64,000 bases of DNA from Polytrichum commune (Eukaryota > Streptophyta > Polytrichopsida > Polytrichales > Polytrichaceae): the NCBI GenBank assembly GCA_950295325.1, contig OX485808.1:5582501-5646500 (forward strand). The letters are read 5' to 3'. Under the pieces are notes generated by a model. That model was not told the DNA's origin and did no database searches. It saw nothing but the letters and a program-made list of their open reading frames with translations. Positions 21,735-33,530 of the stretch are shown here, one piece after another. The position numbers and the translations under genes were made by a program. Position 1 is the stretch's first letter. Each line of letters opens with the position of its first letter.

Positions 21735-22058
21735 TATAAGGCGAACCCTCAAAGATCAATATAAAGATCATCAGAATGAAAATAGATGCTGTTGAGAAAT
21801 CCACAAAGATGCTGTTCAGGTGTGAACAGAGACAGGTTTTCCTTCCCCAGTTTAACCCAGGAACCCTAATCCTGAGTTTCCAGACCATTCTAGAAGAAAC
21901 CCAGAACCCTCCTTCCCCATCGCTCGTAACTCACAACACTTGCACAGATTTTTGTTGTATTCCGTTCCCTGCCATCCATGCTGTCATCGAAATCCGTGTC
22001 TCGCATTCTCTCTTTGGCTTGGACTTTCCAGAATCTTTTGGGAAATATTTGAGGCAGA

Positions 22059-24021
22059 ATGGCGATGGCCACAGCAATGAAGAGGTTGGTGCCCCTGTTG
22101 GACAGAGTTTTAGTAGAGAAAATCGTGCCTCCAACCAAGACCGCCGGTGGCATTCTCCTTCCCGAGTCTTCTTCCACGGTGCGTGTCAGAACCGCCTGAT
22201 CCGATTTGCATTTTTGAGCTTTTGCAAATAAATTGTTTCACATCAAGTCACGTAGTGAATCTTTGCTCTTCCATTTCGTTGCAGAAATTGTGACTTGAGT
22301 TTTGGTTGTCATTCACATGCTGATTCGATTCTTTTGATCCACGTCAGTTTCTTTCGTCCATGTAGGAAGCTCTTGAACAGTTTGTTTCAATGTGCAATAT
22401 CTAAAGCCAGGGGTGCTGCCAAGTTTTTCTCCTTCTTGACTCGCTTTGAGTATTGTTAGCGAGTATGTTTTTGATCATATGAATCGATTGAACTGCTTTA
22501 ATTCACGCCGAAATATCTTTTATGTCTCTTTTAAAAGAAAAACTTTTGTAACTGTATAGACAATGATAGAATGGTCCACGAGTGTCCCAGTTGTTCCAAG
22601 AATACATTTCACGTGTTCTTGTGTGTTTAACCAATCAAATCGGTCGTACATTAGCTCTTCGAAATGGCTGCCCTGCCATGCCAGGCAGCGGTGGAATGAG
22701 GTGGAGGGTTAGGTCAACACGATTGTCAGTGATGATGATCCTTTCTTGGCTATCACACAAAGACTATATCGTGAGGAGTGAATAATTCAATCATTGTATA
22801 TTACTTGGGACATCGATACACATGGCAGAAGTTTGTATCATTTTTAGCTTCAAATGTACATCTTTTGTTTGATGTGATGTGGTAAGCGCTTCACAGTTGT
22901 CTCACAGTTTTTGTGGTATAGGGTACTCGATTGTCTGTCGATAGTTTAGATATATTCAATACACGAAAAAGTAACGAGATTTCTGTTCATATGTGACCAG
23001 AAGCTTTAATGTATTATTTTTAGCTTAAAAAATATTAGATGGAGAGGAGATAATATATATTTGCCTGGTATTCAATATCCAATAACATGTACATGTATAT
23101 CCTTCTTTTGATGTAACAAGCTATGTGCCTCACAGTTGTCTCTTGGTTTCGAAATGTAGGATACTTGATTGTCTGTCGATAAGATACGTTCAATACAATG
23201 ACATGGTAATGGATGTTCTGGTCACATTTGCAGGTGCTTCACTCAGGAAAAGTTATTGCAGTTGGTGCTGGGGCCAGAGCAAGAGATGGGACTGTCATCC
23301 CACCTGATGTGAAGGAAGGTGATATTGTTCTTCTCCCAGAGTATGGCGGTTCTCATGTCAAGCTGGAAGGCAAAGAGTAAGGCTCTCAACACCCATCAGA
23401 TGAAAAGTTTTGCAAGCCTGATAGTTCACCTTTTTTTACAATAAAAATGTGAACAATGTACAATTTGTTATTTTGCTCATACAAATCAATCTATAGAGAT
23501 ATTCATTAATTCATTGGCTTTTTTTTTCATCGGGAGTTGGTCCTCTATAATTTATTATTGAGGGTCAAACTCATTTTAGCACCTCTTGGCACACCAAAAT
23601 GAGTTTGACCCTTAATGAGCTCATATAGAATGTTCTTCATCCAAACTTCCACATTGCCTCCAAGCATGCACCACAAACATTTCCAAACATGAGAGATGCT
23701 GTATCCAGAACAACCAAAAGTCCTGTTGTGATTGAAGGATAACTTCAATATTTGCTGAATGCATCAGATTTTTTTGCTACAGAGAAAAACATGTTACATT
23801 ATAGGATAACTTTGGTTATGAAGAACTTTGTGTTAGAGTACAGGAATGTGATGTTTGTATCAAGGGGTGGTATGATTTTTTCTCTCTGGATCAAATCATA
23901 GTGGCAATATGCGCTAAATTGGGCACTTGGTATGTGGTTGGTTCTGATGCTGCTTTCATTTTGTAATTGCAGGTTTGTGCTATTCCGCAATGATGACATT
24001 CTTGGCATCCTCGAGCAATAA
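22059..24021 (+). CDS. CPN10: Mitochondrial-type chaperonin 10 (GroES family)
   Basis: CPN10 is the co-chaperonin lid that caps CPN60 rings and drives ATP-dependent folding of proteins imported into the mitochondrial matrix. Three exons, 22059-22178, 23234-23376 and 23973-24021, give 103 residues, the normal family length. The GroES signature is at the N-terminus (LVPLLDRVLVEKI, residues 10-22), the mobile loop that touches CPN60 is at about 24-34 (PPTKTAGGILL), followed by SGKVIAVGAGARARDGTVIP, EGDIVLLPEYGG and the C-terminal FRNDDILGILEQ. Exon junctions are GT..AG with phases 0 and 2. An in-frame stop precedes the chosen ATG. There is no long presequence, as in other plant mitochondrial CPN10s, and no fused double domain as in chloroplast CPN20. 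No defect seen. Intron 1 has a roughly 100-bp direct repeat (22866-22965 and 23103-23200). Confidence 0.96.
23561..23612. repeat. Perfect 17-bp hairpin in CPN10 intron 2
   Basis: AGGGTCAAACTCATTTT (23561-23577) and its exact inverse (23596-23612) with an 18-base loop. Confidence 0.85.
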
Positions 24022-25144
24022 GAACTGAAGGGCTGATCCCAAAATTTTGATCTTTTTAAAAATCAAAAGAGCACATCCTGAGCACAGTTTTTTAGTGAGG
24101 GCATTTTGTAGTAATCATGTGGCGCTGGTTACCTTGCTGAGAATAGCATGTGGACTGCCTGCATTGAGGTTGTGAAGTTCTAAATTGGTTACATCCATTG
24201 AAGATAAGACATGGATTTTTTTCTTTGGTCGCCATCTTGATTCTTGAGGATGGACTCTTTTACCCAGGGACTTGTGGTTTCCAATTTGACATTCTTTCTG
24301 CAGGACGTTGGTATCGGGTAACATGTTTGGAATTGGACGACCTAGTTGGAAAACGGTAGTATCTCCCTCTTCACTCTTTGCATCATAAAATATGGGTTCG
24401 AACCATATATCTGGGAGTAACCAGGGACTTCTGTTAGTTACATTGGCAGCAGGGATTGGCATGGTCATCAGATGGATTTATTGGCTGCTTGGTGTGGACA
24501 AAATCCCTCATGAGTGTAGTATCCACAAATTGAGCCTCCGGAATCGTGAGTACTGAACCAGGAGATGGTCTGTTTGTGGTATTTCAAAGCTGGCTTCGTA
24601 TAATACGCAAGACCAAGTTATTCTTAGGAGGTGAAATCCTGCAAGGTTGGCCAGGTATAACTTACTATGTTTTTGAAGTGCTCCTTGTTGGGTTGAATCC
24701 GAAAGTGTTTCTTGGAGCTACCTTTGTAGGATAGACTAGAAATTTTCAGGTTTTAGAACACTTCTCCAGGATGAAGGGAAAGTGTATTGTTAATGTATAC
24801 AGGTTCCAATGAGCACTCACTAGAAGGGGAGGAAAACATCTCCTATTGGCCATCAGTTCAATTACCCATGTGATCCACCACAGCCATGAAGTGCCAATTG
24901 CAAGTGAACTTAGGAGTGATGTAGGTATTTGTCACCGCAACACTGAGAAACTGGGGAAGTGGAAGGTGTGCCTCATTTTCAACTCTGCCACTTTAGGGAT
25001 TAGCTGGTTTGAGACCACCCTGATGTATTTTTAGTTCCATAAGCCTTTCGACTTCCCGGACCCTAAAACCAATATCATTCATTTCATTGCACACAGTTAA
25101 TTACTTCTCTGGTTGATCACTGGTAAACACTTCAATATGTGGGT
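24022..25144. other. CPN10 3' region and intergenic DNA
   Basis: A 117-codon minus-strand frame at 24115-24468 has no recognisable motif and lies antisense to the probable CPN10 3' leader. No other gene seen. Confidence 0.4.
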
Positions 25145-26020
25145 GAGAGGGAATTATCACATGGGAGTGTACCTCTCATCCATCAACATGAAAACTTGAC
25201 CCACTAAAGTAGAGGGTGCTTAAATCAACACTTCAAGTGATTGAGCCTGTTTTTGGAGTCTGTTTGAATTAGTGGTATGCATGATCGGCTTAGCAAATTG
25301 GTTTAGACAGAGTAGAAACAAAAATAAAATTCATTGCACATCATATGAATATATTGCAAATTTTTGAAGTCACTAACCTGTGTCCTAAATCCGTCCCTAG
25401 ACTCCCACTTTCTTCATTGCAAATGGCTCCCAAAAATGTCATGGTAATTGTCCAAAATGCTTCCATTTTTCACCCAAAACTAACTTGTTTTCTCCCAAAA
25501 TTATCCCTAGCTTTTGCCTAAACTGCCCCCATCTTTTGCCCAAATTGCCCTTGCACTAAAACCAACTTTGCACCCAATTAAAAAATTGAGCTCTTATACC
25601 TTTTGCATGTGGGAGTATGTTAAATGCATATAAGTGAGCCACCCTCAGCTACATTCCAATGCTTGCTCAAATCCATTCCCACTTTCGTCCAAAACCAACC
25701 CCGCATTTTCCCACGAACACCCTGCATTTTCCACCTCCACTTTGCATGGGAGGCATTCGGATGATTTAAGATGTGTTTTGGGTACGGATTAGGAGGCATT
25801 TCTAGGTGTTGCTTTTGGGGTGGGTGTTGGATTTAACACCCTCTACCTTATAGGTTTTGTTGCCGATTCATCTCAAATAACCTTGAGTACACTCATACAA
25901 GGTCTTTAAAGTTAATTCAAGTGTCAAATCAACCAAAACAATAATCTCCGGGTTGCATACTATTTTAGGGTTTTATGTTGGATGAATGAGAGGTATGCTT
26001 GTATATGGTAATTCCCTCTC
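25145..26020. mobile_element. Foldback MITE family D, split by a nested element
   Basis: The left arm (GAGAGGGAATTATCAC ... CATGAAAACTTGACC) and right arm (TTTTATGTTGGATGAATGAG ... AATTCCCTCTC) belong to one family D element interrupted by the 642-bp insert at 25207-25848. Removing the insert and one TA restores the GACCCACTATAGG-like junction seen in other copies. Confidence 0.8.
25207..25848. mobile_element. TA-flanked element nested in family D MITE
   Basis: Ends AAGTAGAGGGTGCTTAAATC and GATTTAACACCCTCTACCT are inverted repeats with a few mismatches over about 25 bp; TA is duplicated at 25205-25206 and 25849-25850. No coding frame. A related left end (AGGTAGAGGGTGCTTAAACC) occurs at about 57724. 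Confidence 0.8.
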
Positions 26021-26280
26021 CTGAATATGTGGAGCTACCAAACTCATAGCAAGAATAGCCCTTGAAGCTAGGAGGTGCCCAAAAACACATGACCGAGTTA
26101 GTCTCTCATCTATTATGCTCTGGATAAAAACTCTTTGAATTTTAGAGTGTGGGTCTCTTGAAAAATCCTACCCTAGTTGTACAATTTAGTGTGGCACCAA
26201 AATTGGTGTGCCATGTTAATTGGAGGGGTCTTTGTGACACCCTTTCTACCCAATACTATGTAATTGCAATTGGGGGTTTG

Positions 26281-26752
26281 ATCATGAATAGTGTGGTCCA
26301 AAAGAAAGTGTCCAAAGGCCGTCTCCAAGACAACTCCAAAATCATCTAGTGTGGTCACGGACTCTCAAGTGTAGTGTGAAGCCATATGTGACCCGGACCC
26401 TCAACCAAATGCTATTTCAAAGAATTTCTATTCATGCGGGTTCTCACACATGATAAAATAGAATAAATCAACGGTTGTGAGCGTTTCATAATGCCATGGT
26501 CTTCTAGTTTTGTGTTAGGCCTACCTCCAAGAGATGGTATTTGAAAATAGTCCAAGTGACCATGAAACATGATCCATTGGATGCCATGTAGGAATGCATG
26601 TAGACTTTACATCCATCTTGCATTCACATACTCCGTTGGTCCCTCAAGCGTAGTGTGAAGTAGAGAACTTGGACCGGCTCTGCCTTTTCCACCAATGAGA
26701 GTATTTGAAGTGTAATGGTCACGGGTTCTTAGTCTCATGCATGAAGTGGCCC
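26281..26752. mobile_element. Harbinger-like MITE family B, left end lost
   Basis: Aligns over about 470 bp with the complete copy at 36871-37371 (GTGTTAGGCCTACCTCCAAG, CCATCTTGCATTCAC, TCAAGCGTAGTGTGAAG). The right end GAAGTGGCCC is followed by TAA; the left inverted repeat is missing. Confidence 0.7.
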
Positions 26753-27035
26753 TAAACCAGATTTTTAGTGCATTAATCGTCAGTTCAAGTTCAGCTACAA
26801 TATTAAAATGAAATTAGTAATTATGTGAGTCAGCAAGCATCAGGAGTGTGGAGAATACTTAAAGTAATCAAAAAGCTTGGTGGCCTTCAACTAGATGACA
26901 GTCCACAAAGTGGTGTATTGAAAGAGATCAATCAATAAATAAGTTGGATAATGGGGAGATAAGACTCCCGGTTATCTTTGAAAATAAGTTGAGGGTTTAG
27001 GGTTTAAGGGTTTAGGGAGAAGTGGAGAAGAGAGA
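26753..27035. other. Spacer with short telomere-like stretch
   Basis: 26992-27018 reads as about three imperfect TTTAGGG units, the plant telomere motif. Too short to imply a telomere origin. Confidence 0.5.
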
Positions 27036-27271
27036 GAGAGAGGGAATTATTGTATATGAGTGTATCTCTCATTCATTCAATACAAATGCCTTGAAATAGT
27101 CTGGAGTCTAGAGATTGTTATCTTTAGTTGATTTGACACCGGAATTAGTTCTAAAGACCCCAAATTAGTGCAATCCAAGGCATTAGAGGTGAATCAACTA
27201 CAAATCTATAGGACGTCAAGTTATCGTGTTGGATGGATGAGAGGTGCACTCGTTTGCAATAATCCCCTCTC
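27036..27271. mobile_element. Foldback MITE family D, copy
   Basis: Left arm GAGGGAATTATTGTATATGA, right arm GTTGGATGGATGAGAGGTGC ... TAATCCCCTCTC; middle TTTGACACCGGAATTAGTT as in the 19835 copy. Confidence 0.65.
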
Positions 27272-27920
27272 CATACACAATGGTGGCTCAATAAGTTACG
27301 AATTTTGGGGTGAGAATTTAGTTGCTTGGAATATATGCCATAAAAGATAAAAAGTGTTGTCGACACTGGGTTGGGATAGAGTTTCATGGCAACTACACTA
27401 AATAGCCTTATCAGTGTGGGTGGAAAATAAGTGTTGAAACAAATAACGTGGGCCACTCTAATTGACTAATTGGGGTGAAAATAATGTGGGTCCAACACCC
27501 CGGATCTTCCCCTTAACTTCCTTGGGGCTTCCAACCGACACCTTACATAAAAATAAATTAGCCACCTTAGATCAAAGTAGCATATTATAAGATATTTGCC
27601 CACATCAAATTCTTACAAAAACAATGAATATGATCCACATTGATCTATTGGGGTCCACATGGATAGGACTATTTAGTGTACATGTTGCTATGAGGGGAGG
27701 GTGAAAAGTTTAGAGAAACTTTGTTGATTCAAGTTAAGCTGAACCAACCTCTAAAATCAATAACCATGAAACCAAAATCCATGATACACATGCTACTTGA
27801 AGCACTTTAACAACATAATTTGTTCTAGTTGGAATAAGCTAACAACAAATTTGAGAGGGATAGGTTCTTGCCGCACCCCCCAAATGCTAGTTGCATTGAA
27901 TCAAAATTTTGCAGCAACTT
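27272..27920. other. Intergenic, no gene seen
   Basis: AT-rich spacer with a weak GTGGGTCCA-containing dispersed repeat near 27480. Confidence 0.35.
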
Positions 27921-28177
27921 CATGGAGAGAGGGTATTATCATATATGAAAACTTGAAAACTTCTCGTCCATACAACATGAAAACTTGACTCCTTATAGGT
28001 TTGTGATCAATTACTCGATTCATTTCACATGACTCCGAATAGATTAATTTGGGGTTTTTATAACTAATTTCAATGTCAAATCAACCAAAAATAACAACCT
28101 CTGAAGTGCACACTATTTCAATATTTTTTTAGTTTTGCATGAATGACATGTACACTTATATGCGATAATTCCTCTCT
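27921..28177. mobile_element. Foldback MITE family D, diverged copy
   Basis: GAGGGTATTATCATATATGA on the left, GATAATTCCTCTCTT on the right, and the shared internal AATGTCAAATCAACC. Confidence 0.6.
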
Positions 28178-28559
28178 TCCCAAATTCTTGACCGCACAAG
28201 AGACTATTGAAGATTTACTGATATCGAGGTTGACGAAATATCCTACTATATTCACAACTTTCTAAAGACGGCCATGACTAGATGCCCACCTCTTTGAGTT
28301 AGACCCCTACCAATATTGCCAAGGTAAAGGGGTCCTAGTGAAAATATGACCCCCATAAATTTTTGGTTTATATATCTCAAGTGGGTCCCTCTACACTAAT
28401 TTGGAGCCTTTGATACTAATTTCGGGGTCAACATGTCCCCAAAAAATCTACATGCTATAATAGAATCGCTTTCATTTTCACCTCAAGTAATAGTGGTAGG
28501 GGCCCAACTCAAATGAATGGGCATGTGGGGATAAGATTTAGAACGCTAAGAATTGGTCT

Positions 28560-29570
28560 TGGCCAATCATGATGCTGACTAAGGATCACTTATCCACTAT
28601 AGTGCCGTGCACATGGCGCCGGTATGCCCTCCTAGCGGCTTGGCGAAGGTTGGCGTGGCCCCCAGTGGTTGGCTGGCCCGGGGCATGTGCAGACCTCTAC
28701 CACAAGGCTCACACGCCAAGCGGGCAGAGAGCACCTTCTTGCCCCAGCCTCCGCTCCGCGCGCTTCCCACATTCATTCTTTCCCAACCCTTTCTTACCGC
28801 AATATGTGTTTGTGAGTGTGAGAGAGAAAGGAGAACGAGGGAGTTTGAGAGTGTTGAAGTTGTTCCGCAATAAGAAACTTGCAAGGGAATCATCTCGCGG
28901 AGGGCGACAAACCCGTGGCTTCTAGGTTGGGGGTGGCCAGTCCGCTTCGCCACCCTCGCCGGCAAAGGGAGGGCAGCCTGCATGAAGCATGGATGAGATT
29001 CATCGCCTCTGCCAAGTGGAGGGTTGATGGTTGCCCATGTGTGCGGCACCTATGTATCAACAATTGTATGATCAGCTACTTCCTACATGTTTAAATGCCC
29101 ACCACCATATTGAGATAGCAGGTGGGTTGGGGATACTCAATTGGCTCACATACGATCTACTTTGCTTGATGCATGTTGTACTCTCTCCTCGTGAATCTTC
29201 TCATCGAATACGTACTGCCGAGTGGCACACCTTGAGCTTGGCCTCACGATGACACATGGCTAAGCCCCATTGGAGGGTCTAAAACTTAGGGCTGGGGCGA
29301 ACCAACCCGTACACTCCTTCCTTGGAGGCAAGGGTTTAGGCATCCAACAAGGAACGATTGCATGGATTGGTTTGCCCAAATCAGAACTTAGCGACGCGCT
29401 AATTCTTGGTGGAGATGTGGGGTACGCCACTAAACGGTAAGTGAGGTGACAAAGTGGACATCGGCGCGCGCATGATGAGCAGGGCAAAAGTCAACTTGGG
29501 GAAGAAGCCAACTTCAAACGATGAGTGGATGCAGATATGGAAAGTATCCACCGCCTACTGAAGCAATTGA
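28560..29570. other. GC-rich stretch without a recognised gene
   Basis: Markedly GC-richer than its surroundings. Long frames exist on both strands (28597-29049 minus, 28569-28925 plus), as expected by chance in GC-rich DNA. No motif recognised. It could be the upstream part of the decayed region that follows. Confidence 0.35.
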
Positions 29571-30853
29571 GTGAGATGCTTATATTTGAGGATCAATCCA
29601 AAGTGGATACGGCGGGGGCCGGAAGCAATTGAAGAAGCATTCATAGCACAACTACAAAGTTCCGTGTGTGACATCGTTCCCGTATTGAGACATGAGCTGA
29701 GGGAGGAAGCGAATGGCGAGAGAGGCGGTGTGGAGACTAGAGAGAATTTGCTCGTGGCTGCACTTGAATGTTCTACTCTTGGAGTTCATTTCAGAGCGCT
29801 CGATAGGGGTGAAATTTTGCAACTATTGAACAGGGAGGTCTGCAGAAAATCAATTCAGTCCAAGAACAAAGCAGGGTTGCAATTTGAGAGGCTTCTTGGG
29901 GTGAAGGCGCCTCCTTCCTACTTTGACATGGATGCATTCAGAGTGTTGTTGAATGACATCATAATCACGCTAGGGAGCACTCATCCCTTAAACCCTCGCT
30001 TTGATTGGGATTTTCGTGAAGTGAGCAGAATTGCCTGGAGACAGAAGAGACATTGTCATGATCACATGTGAATTAAGAAACAAAGTACATTTGGATGTTT
30101 GGCAAGTGGTCAGGAAGGGTTGTGTATCTTAGAGGTGCTAGAATATCTGAACCTAGATCTCTGGCCCAAATAGACATAGAAGTGGTGGGTTGTGCATGGA
30201 CTGACGCCGCCATCCAAAGGGAGAAGCTCGCACTTGGGTAAGTGAACCATCTCGTGAGCAACTTTGCTACTAACAAAGCTGGAATGTCTGGATCAGGGAT
30301 AGAGTTAAAAGTAGTGCTTCCTATTGCAGAAGAGCGAGAACTCGATCTCAAAGAAATGGAGATGCCTAGTCAGGGCCAGACCCAATATGAGACACCCCAA
30401 AACACCAAGTGGCGAACATTTATAAATATGTTTTGCTCAAAGGCAGAAACGATGGAGACCCCGGCCGTGTAACAGGTTCGATCAATTTTGGTCATGGCTC
30501 CACAGGAGCTAGCCAAGGTGATGTTGAATGAGAAAGTGTTACAGCGTGTAGCTCCAATGGTGAACACAATTCAGAACCTCAAGCAACATGGTGAGGAGGG
30601 GCCAGGAGAGATCTCAACCTCCAAGAATGCTCACTCATTGCGGGAAGCTAGGAGGATTGACAAGAAGATGGGGTGGCTTCGACAAGTGACATTTGCCAAA
30701 TATAATTCAGGAGAAGATTTTGCACAATGCATTAAGCATTTCGAGAACACAATCAGGGCCAGTGACAACTATCGAACTAATCAACTGAGAGCCATGTTGG
30801 TGGAAGACGCCAGAGACCTACTGGATGCCCAAAATGCCAAAGGGATCTATTAG
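29571..30853 (+). pseudogene. Decayed coding region of unknown family
   Basis: Three consecutive plus-strand open stretches look like protein: 29571-30071 (166 codons; ALECSTLGVHFRALDRGEIL and FERLLGVKAPPSYFDMDAF), 30242-30472, and 30488-30853 (LREARRIDKKMGWLRQVTF, RTNQLRAMLVEDARDLLDAQ). The last two share a frame and are separated by one TAA (30470-30472); the short piece before 30242 is in that frame too, ending at a TAA (30239-30241) that overlaps a donor-like GG|GTAAGTG. The first stretch is in another frame. The composition is helical and charged throughout, unlike random AT-rich frames. I do not recognise the family. It may be a broken gene, a spliced gene whose introns I cannot place, or an element-encoded protein; a SINE sits 0.2 kb downstream. 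Confidence 0.45.
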
Positions 30854-31054
30854 CCGGCGTGAAGTAAAAGAGCTGGCGTTTTTTTCTTCTCTTCATCCCG
30901 CAAGACCAAGAACAAGATGTTTGGGACATATTGCACTGCACTTGATGATATTTGGATGACAACAGTTGTGCAGTGGACTCTTGGTGTGTATGTGTCTGCA
31001 TATGTGAACCGTTTTAAGAAGTTGAATCTTACTCTCTTTTTGCCTTCGAGCAAC

Positions 31055-31256
31055 AACACTTTGAGGTGGTCCGAGATGACCTTAAACTACGGGATGGTGG
31101 AGAGATACCCAAATCTCAAGGAAGAGGTTGGCCGTTCGAATCTCGGCTGTGAAATCTCCTCTTTACTTGACGGAAAACTTGCCAGGTGGTCAACTGCCTT
31201 CTGAGCTTTGGCGCTAGCCTATCAGCCTTTTGTCTCAAAAACAAAACACTTTGAGG
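31055..31256 (+). mobile_element. tRNA-derived SINE, full length, with 12-bp TSD
   Basis: The body 31067-31244 (178 bp) contains a pol III A box (TGGTGGAGAG, 31095-31104) and B box (GTTCGAATC, 31134-31142) at tRNA spacing, then a non-tRNA body and an A-rich tail. It is flanked by perfect repeats AACACTTTGAGG (31055-31066 and 31245-31256). The same body is found at 19319-19477 and 38056-38213. Confidence 0.93.
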
Positions 31257-33279
31257 ATTTCAATCTTAGTATAAACATTTGTTAAAATGGTGAAAGGGAA
31301 TTTGCTACTAATTTATGTTGTATGTGGATCAAAAGGAAGTGATTGATATTGAAATTTGTGCACAAATCAGACATTGAGGACAAGAGGCTTAGGGTGTAGT
31401 AGTTCCGATTTAAAAGAGAAAAGAAGGACTTTGCTTCAATCCGATCCATTTATAGGAATGTATGGAATATTCCTCAATTTAGCAAGACAACTAAAAGATG
31501 TCGACATGTAACCAGTTGGTCTTGGAAACACTAGAATCTTGACCGGTTATGCCCAAATTCCTCCCTAGACATTAACAACCTTGTATGTAGAATGATCGAA
31601 ACTTTGAGTCATAGATCCCCCCCTATTATGAGCCTATAATCTAGCACCACATCAACCCTCTGATGAAAAGGATCTAGTATTTTCATAGACTGACTGGTGA
31701 TTATGAGGGACAAACATTCTGCACATTTGAGCTCATCAAAAATTCGTCTCAAGAAACATACCTCGAAAAGAAATATCAAAATAAGAGTCGTCAACGAAAT
31801 GGCAACAAAATGGCAACTCCCCTCATCTGTCCTTTCAAATTTCAAAGATGGCGTTGCAAAGGTTTGCAAATTCTTCCCAATTCATTTAAAGACAACCAAC
31901 GCATCAAATTCCTAGCGTGGACAAACTCCCAAGCACATGTTGAAGAATTCCATTGTTTGCTAGAAGATATATATTGTAATCAAAAATTGGTGTACGAAAA
32001 TGAACTTTGAAGTCACCATTGTCATCCAATGCATAACATATTGCTTGTATATCTTCATCAACAAGCGATAGGAATGTCCTGCAACAAGTACCAATATGTG
32101 GTGCTTGATCTCAGATTCAAAACAACTCAACTTCTAAGGATATGTAGAAATCTTCTAAGCATAATTAATAGGGCTTGCATTTGAGATTAGCAAGCGGTGA
32201 CCTTCACAATGAGTAATGCACGCACTTGTACATATTCAACTCCTTAAAGACCTTCCCGCATTGGTGGATTGAATTGCCAAGCGATGTGCAACACATGTGA
32301 GAGGGAGAAGACCAAGATTTAGGATCAGGGTTTAGAACAAATCCTCACACAAAATATCTACAATATCATAACACACGGTCCATCCTCACATGTCAACCTC
32401 CCCCTTGACCTTCCCAGACAATGTGGTTGATCCATGGACCACAATTCAACAAGTGCCATAACAAGAAGAATAAAAACAATAAGAAAACATGGTGCATATT
32501 GACATGTGGCGCAATACAAGGGTGTGGGTTGACTTCTTTGGTGACTTACATTAATGGCAAAACCCATGATATGAGGGAGAGAAACGTGACAATAAGGAGG
32601 GAGATTCGAACCAAGAGCCTCCGTTCCCTAGGGTTTAAGGATATTAGAGAGTAAGTGACAGTACGGGGTTGATATTACAGAGTTTAGGGTGTCCATAACT
32701 TCACCACCACCCAGGAGCCACTGTATGTATGTATATAACAAACTACGACTTCTGACAAACGTCGTCCTTAAGTCAAAATTTAGAAAGATTTGGATATCTT
32801 TGAACCCCAACTTACACTTGTCGACCATACACACATCAGGGAACTAATTTCCTCATCCTTGTCCCTCAAATTAAGCATCGATATGAGTCAGCACCTGCAA
32901 CGCCGGCTAGGGCTTATTAACTCACCCCCCATGAATCTTTGGTGCCCGGCCAATTGCATCGCGGTCGAATTCAATTTTAATTTATTTATCTAATAACTTT
33001 CCGACTCCCATTGTGCTCGGAGTGTGTGCATGATGATTCGATTTACAAGTATAACTTACCCACAAGTAACTTCATGCAATTGACCAAGTTTCATGGACAC
33101 CAATTCGGGGGAGCCTCGCTCTTTCCCTAAGTTATATAATATTGCTTGGTGATGACTTTCATGGCCACTTTGGCTCAAGTTTTTATCATCACCGCGTCCC
33201 GCCATAAGTCAATTGAAATCAATTCTATAGGCACTGCTTAAGTTGCCCAACTAGAAAGATTCCGTTTGTGACTTCAAAG
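31257..33279. other. Repeat-rich DNA, no gene seen
   Basis: 31480-31570 is an inverted piece of the dispersed repeat of 17360-17580. Around 32600 a GATTCGAACC block in minus orientation suggests a second, badly decayed tRNA-like repeat. Frames such as 31609-31869 (minus) are not recognisable. Confidence 0.35.
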
Positions 33280-33530
33280 CGGTGACCGGGGAGATTTTTG
33301 GGCATACTAATTGGTTGAGATCCTAGTGTTTGCAAGTCCAACCGGTTACATGTTGACATCCTCCGGTTTTCCTTTATTTATATTGGGGTGTATTTTATAA
33401 ATTCCTCTAAAATGATCGGTAATTTGTCTGAAGTCTTGAACTTCAACTGGTTATTTCTCAAACTCAACCGGTTCATCTGTAACTAATTGTCGGTTCTCCC
33501 CGATCGTTGCTTCAAAGGCCTTCGCTAGCA
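33280..33530 (+). repeat. Dispersed repeat, well-preserved copy
   Basis: Matches 17360-17580, including CCAACCGGTTACATGTTGAC, CTTGAACTTCAACTGGTTAT and CTCAACCGGTTCATCTGTAA. Confidence 0.75.

Noticed and set aside
21776-22231. 151-codon plus-strand frame overlapping CPN10 exon 1
   Set aside because: It is in another frame than the clear CPN10 coding sequence and covers its 5' leader.
24390-24425. GGTTCGAACC block as a tRNA or SINE B box
   Set aside because: No A box, no tRNA fold and no tail; the block is a short near-palindrome.
24115-24468. 117-codon minus-strand frame downstream of CPN10
   Set aside because: Antisense to the probable CPN10 3' region, no family motif and no splice support.
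26992-27018. TTTAGGG-like repeats as a telomere relic
   Set aside because: Only about three imperfect units; too short to support chromosome-end origin.
28597-29049. 150-codon minus-strand frame in GC-rich DNA
   Set aside because: Overlaps equally long plus-strand frames, has no motif, and long frames are expected by chance at this GC content.
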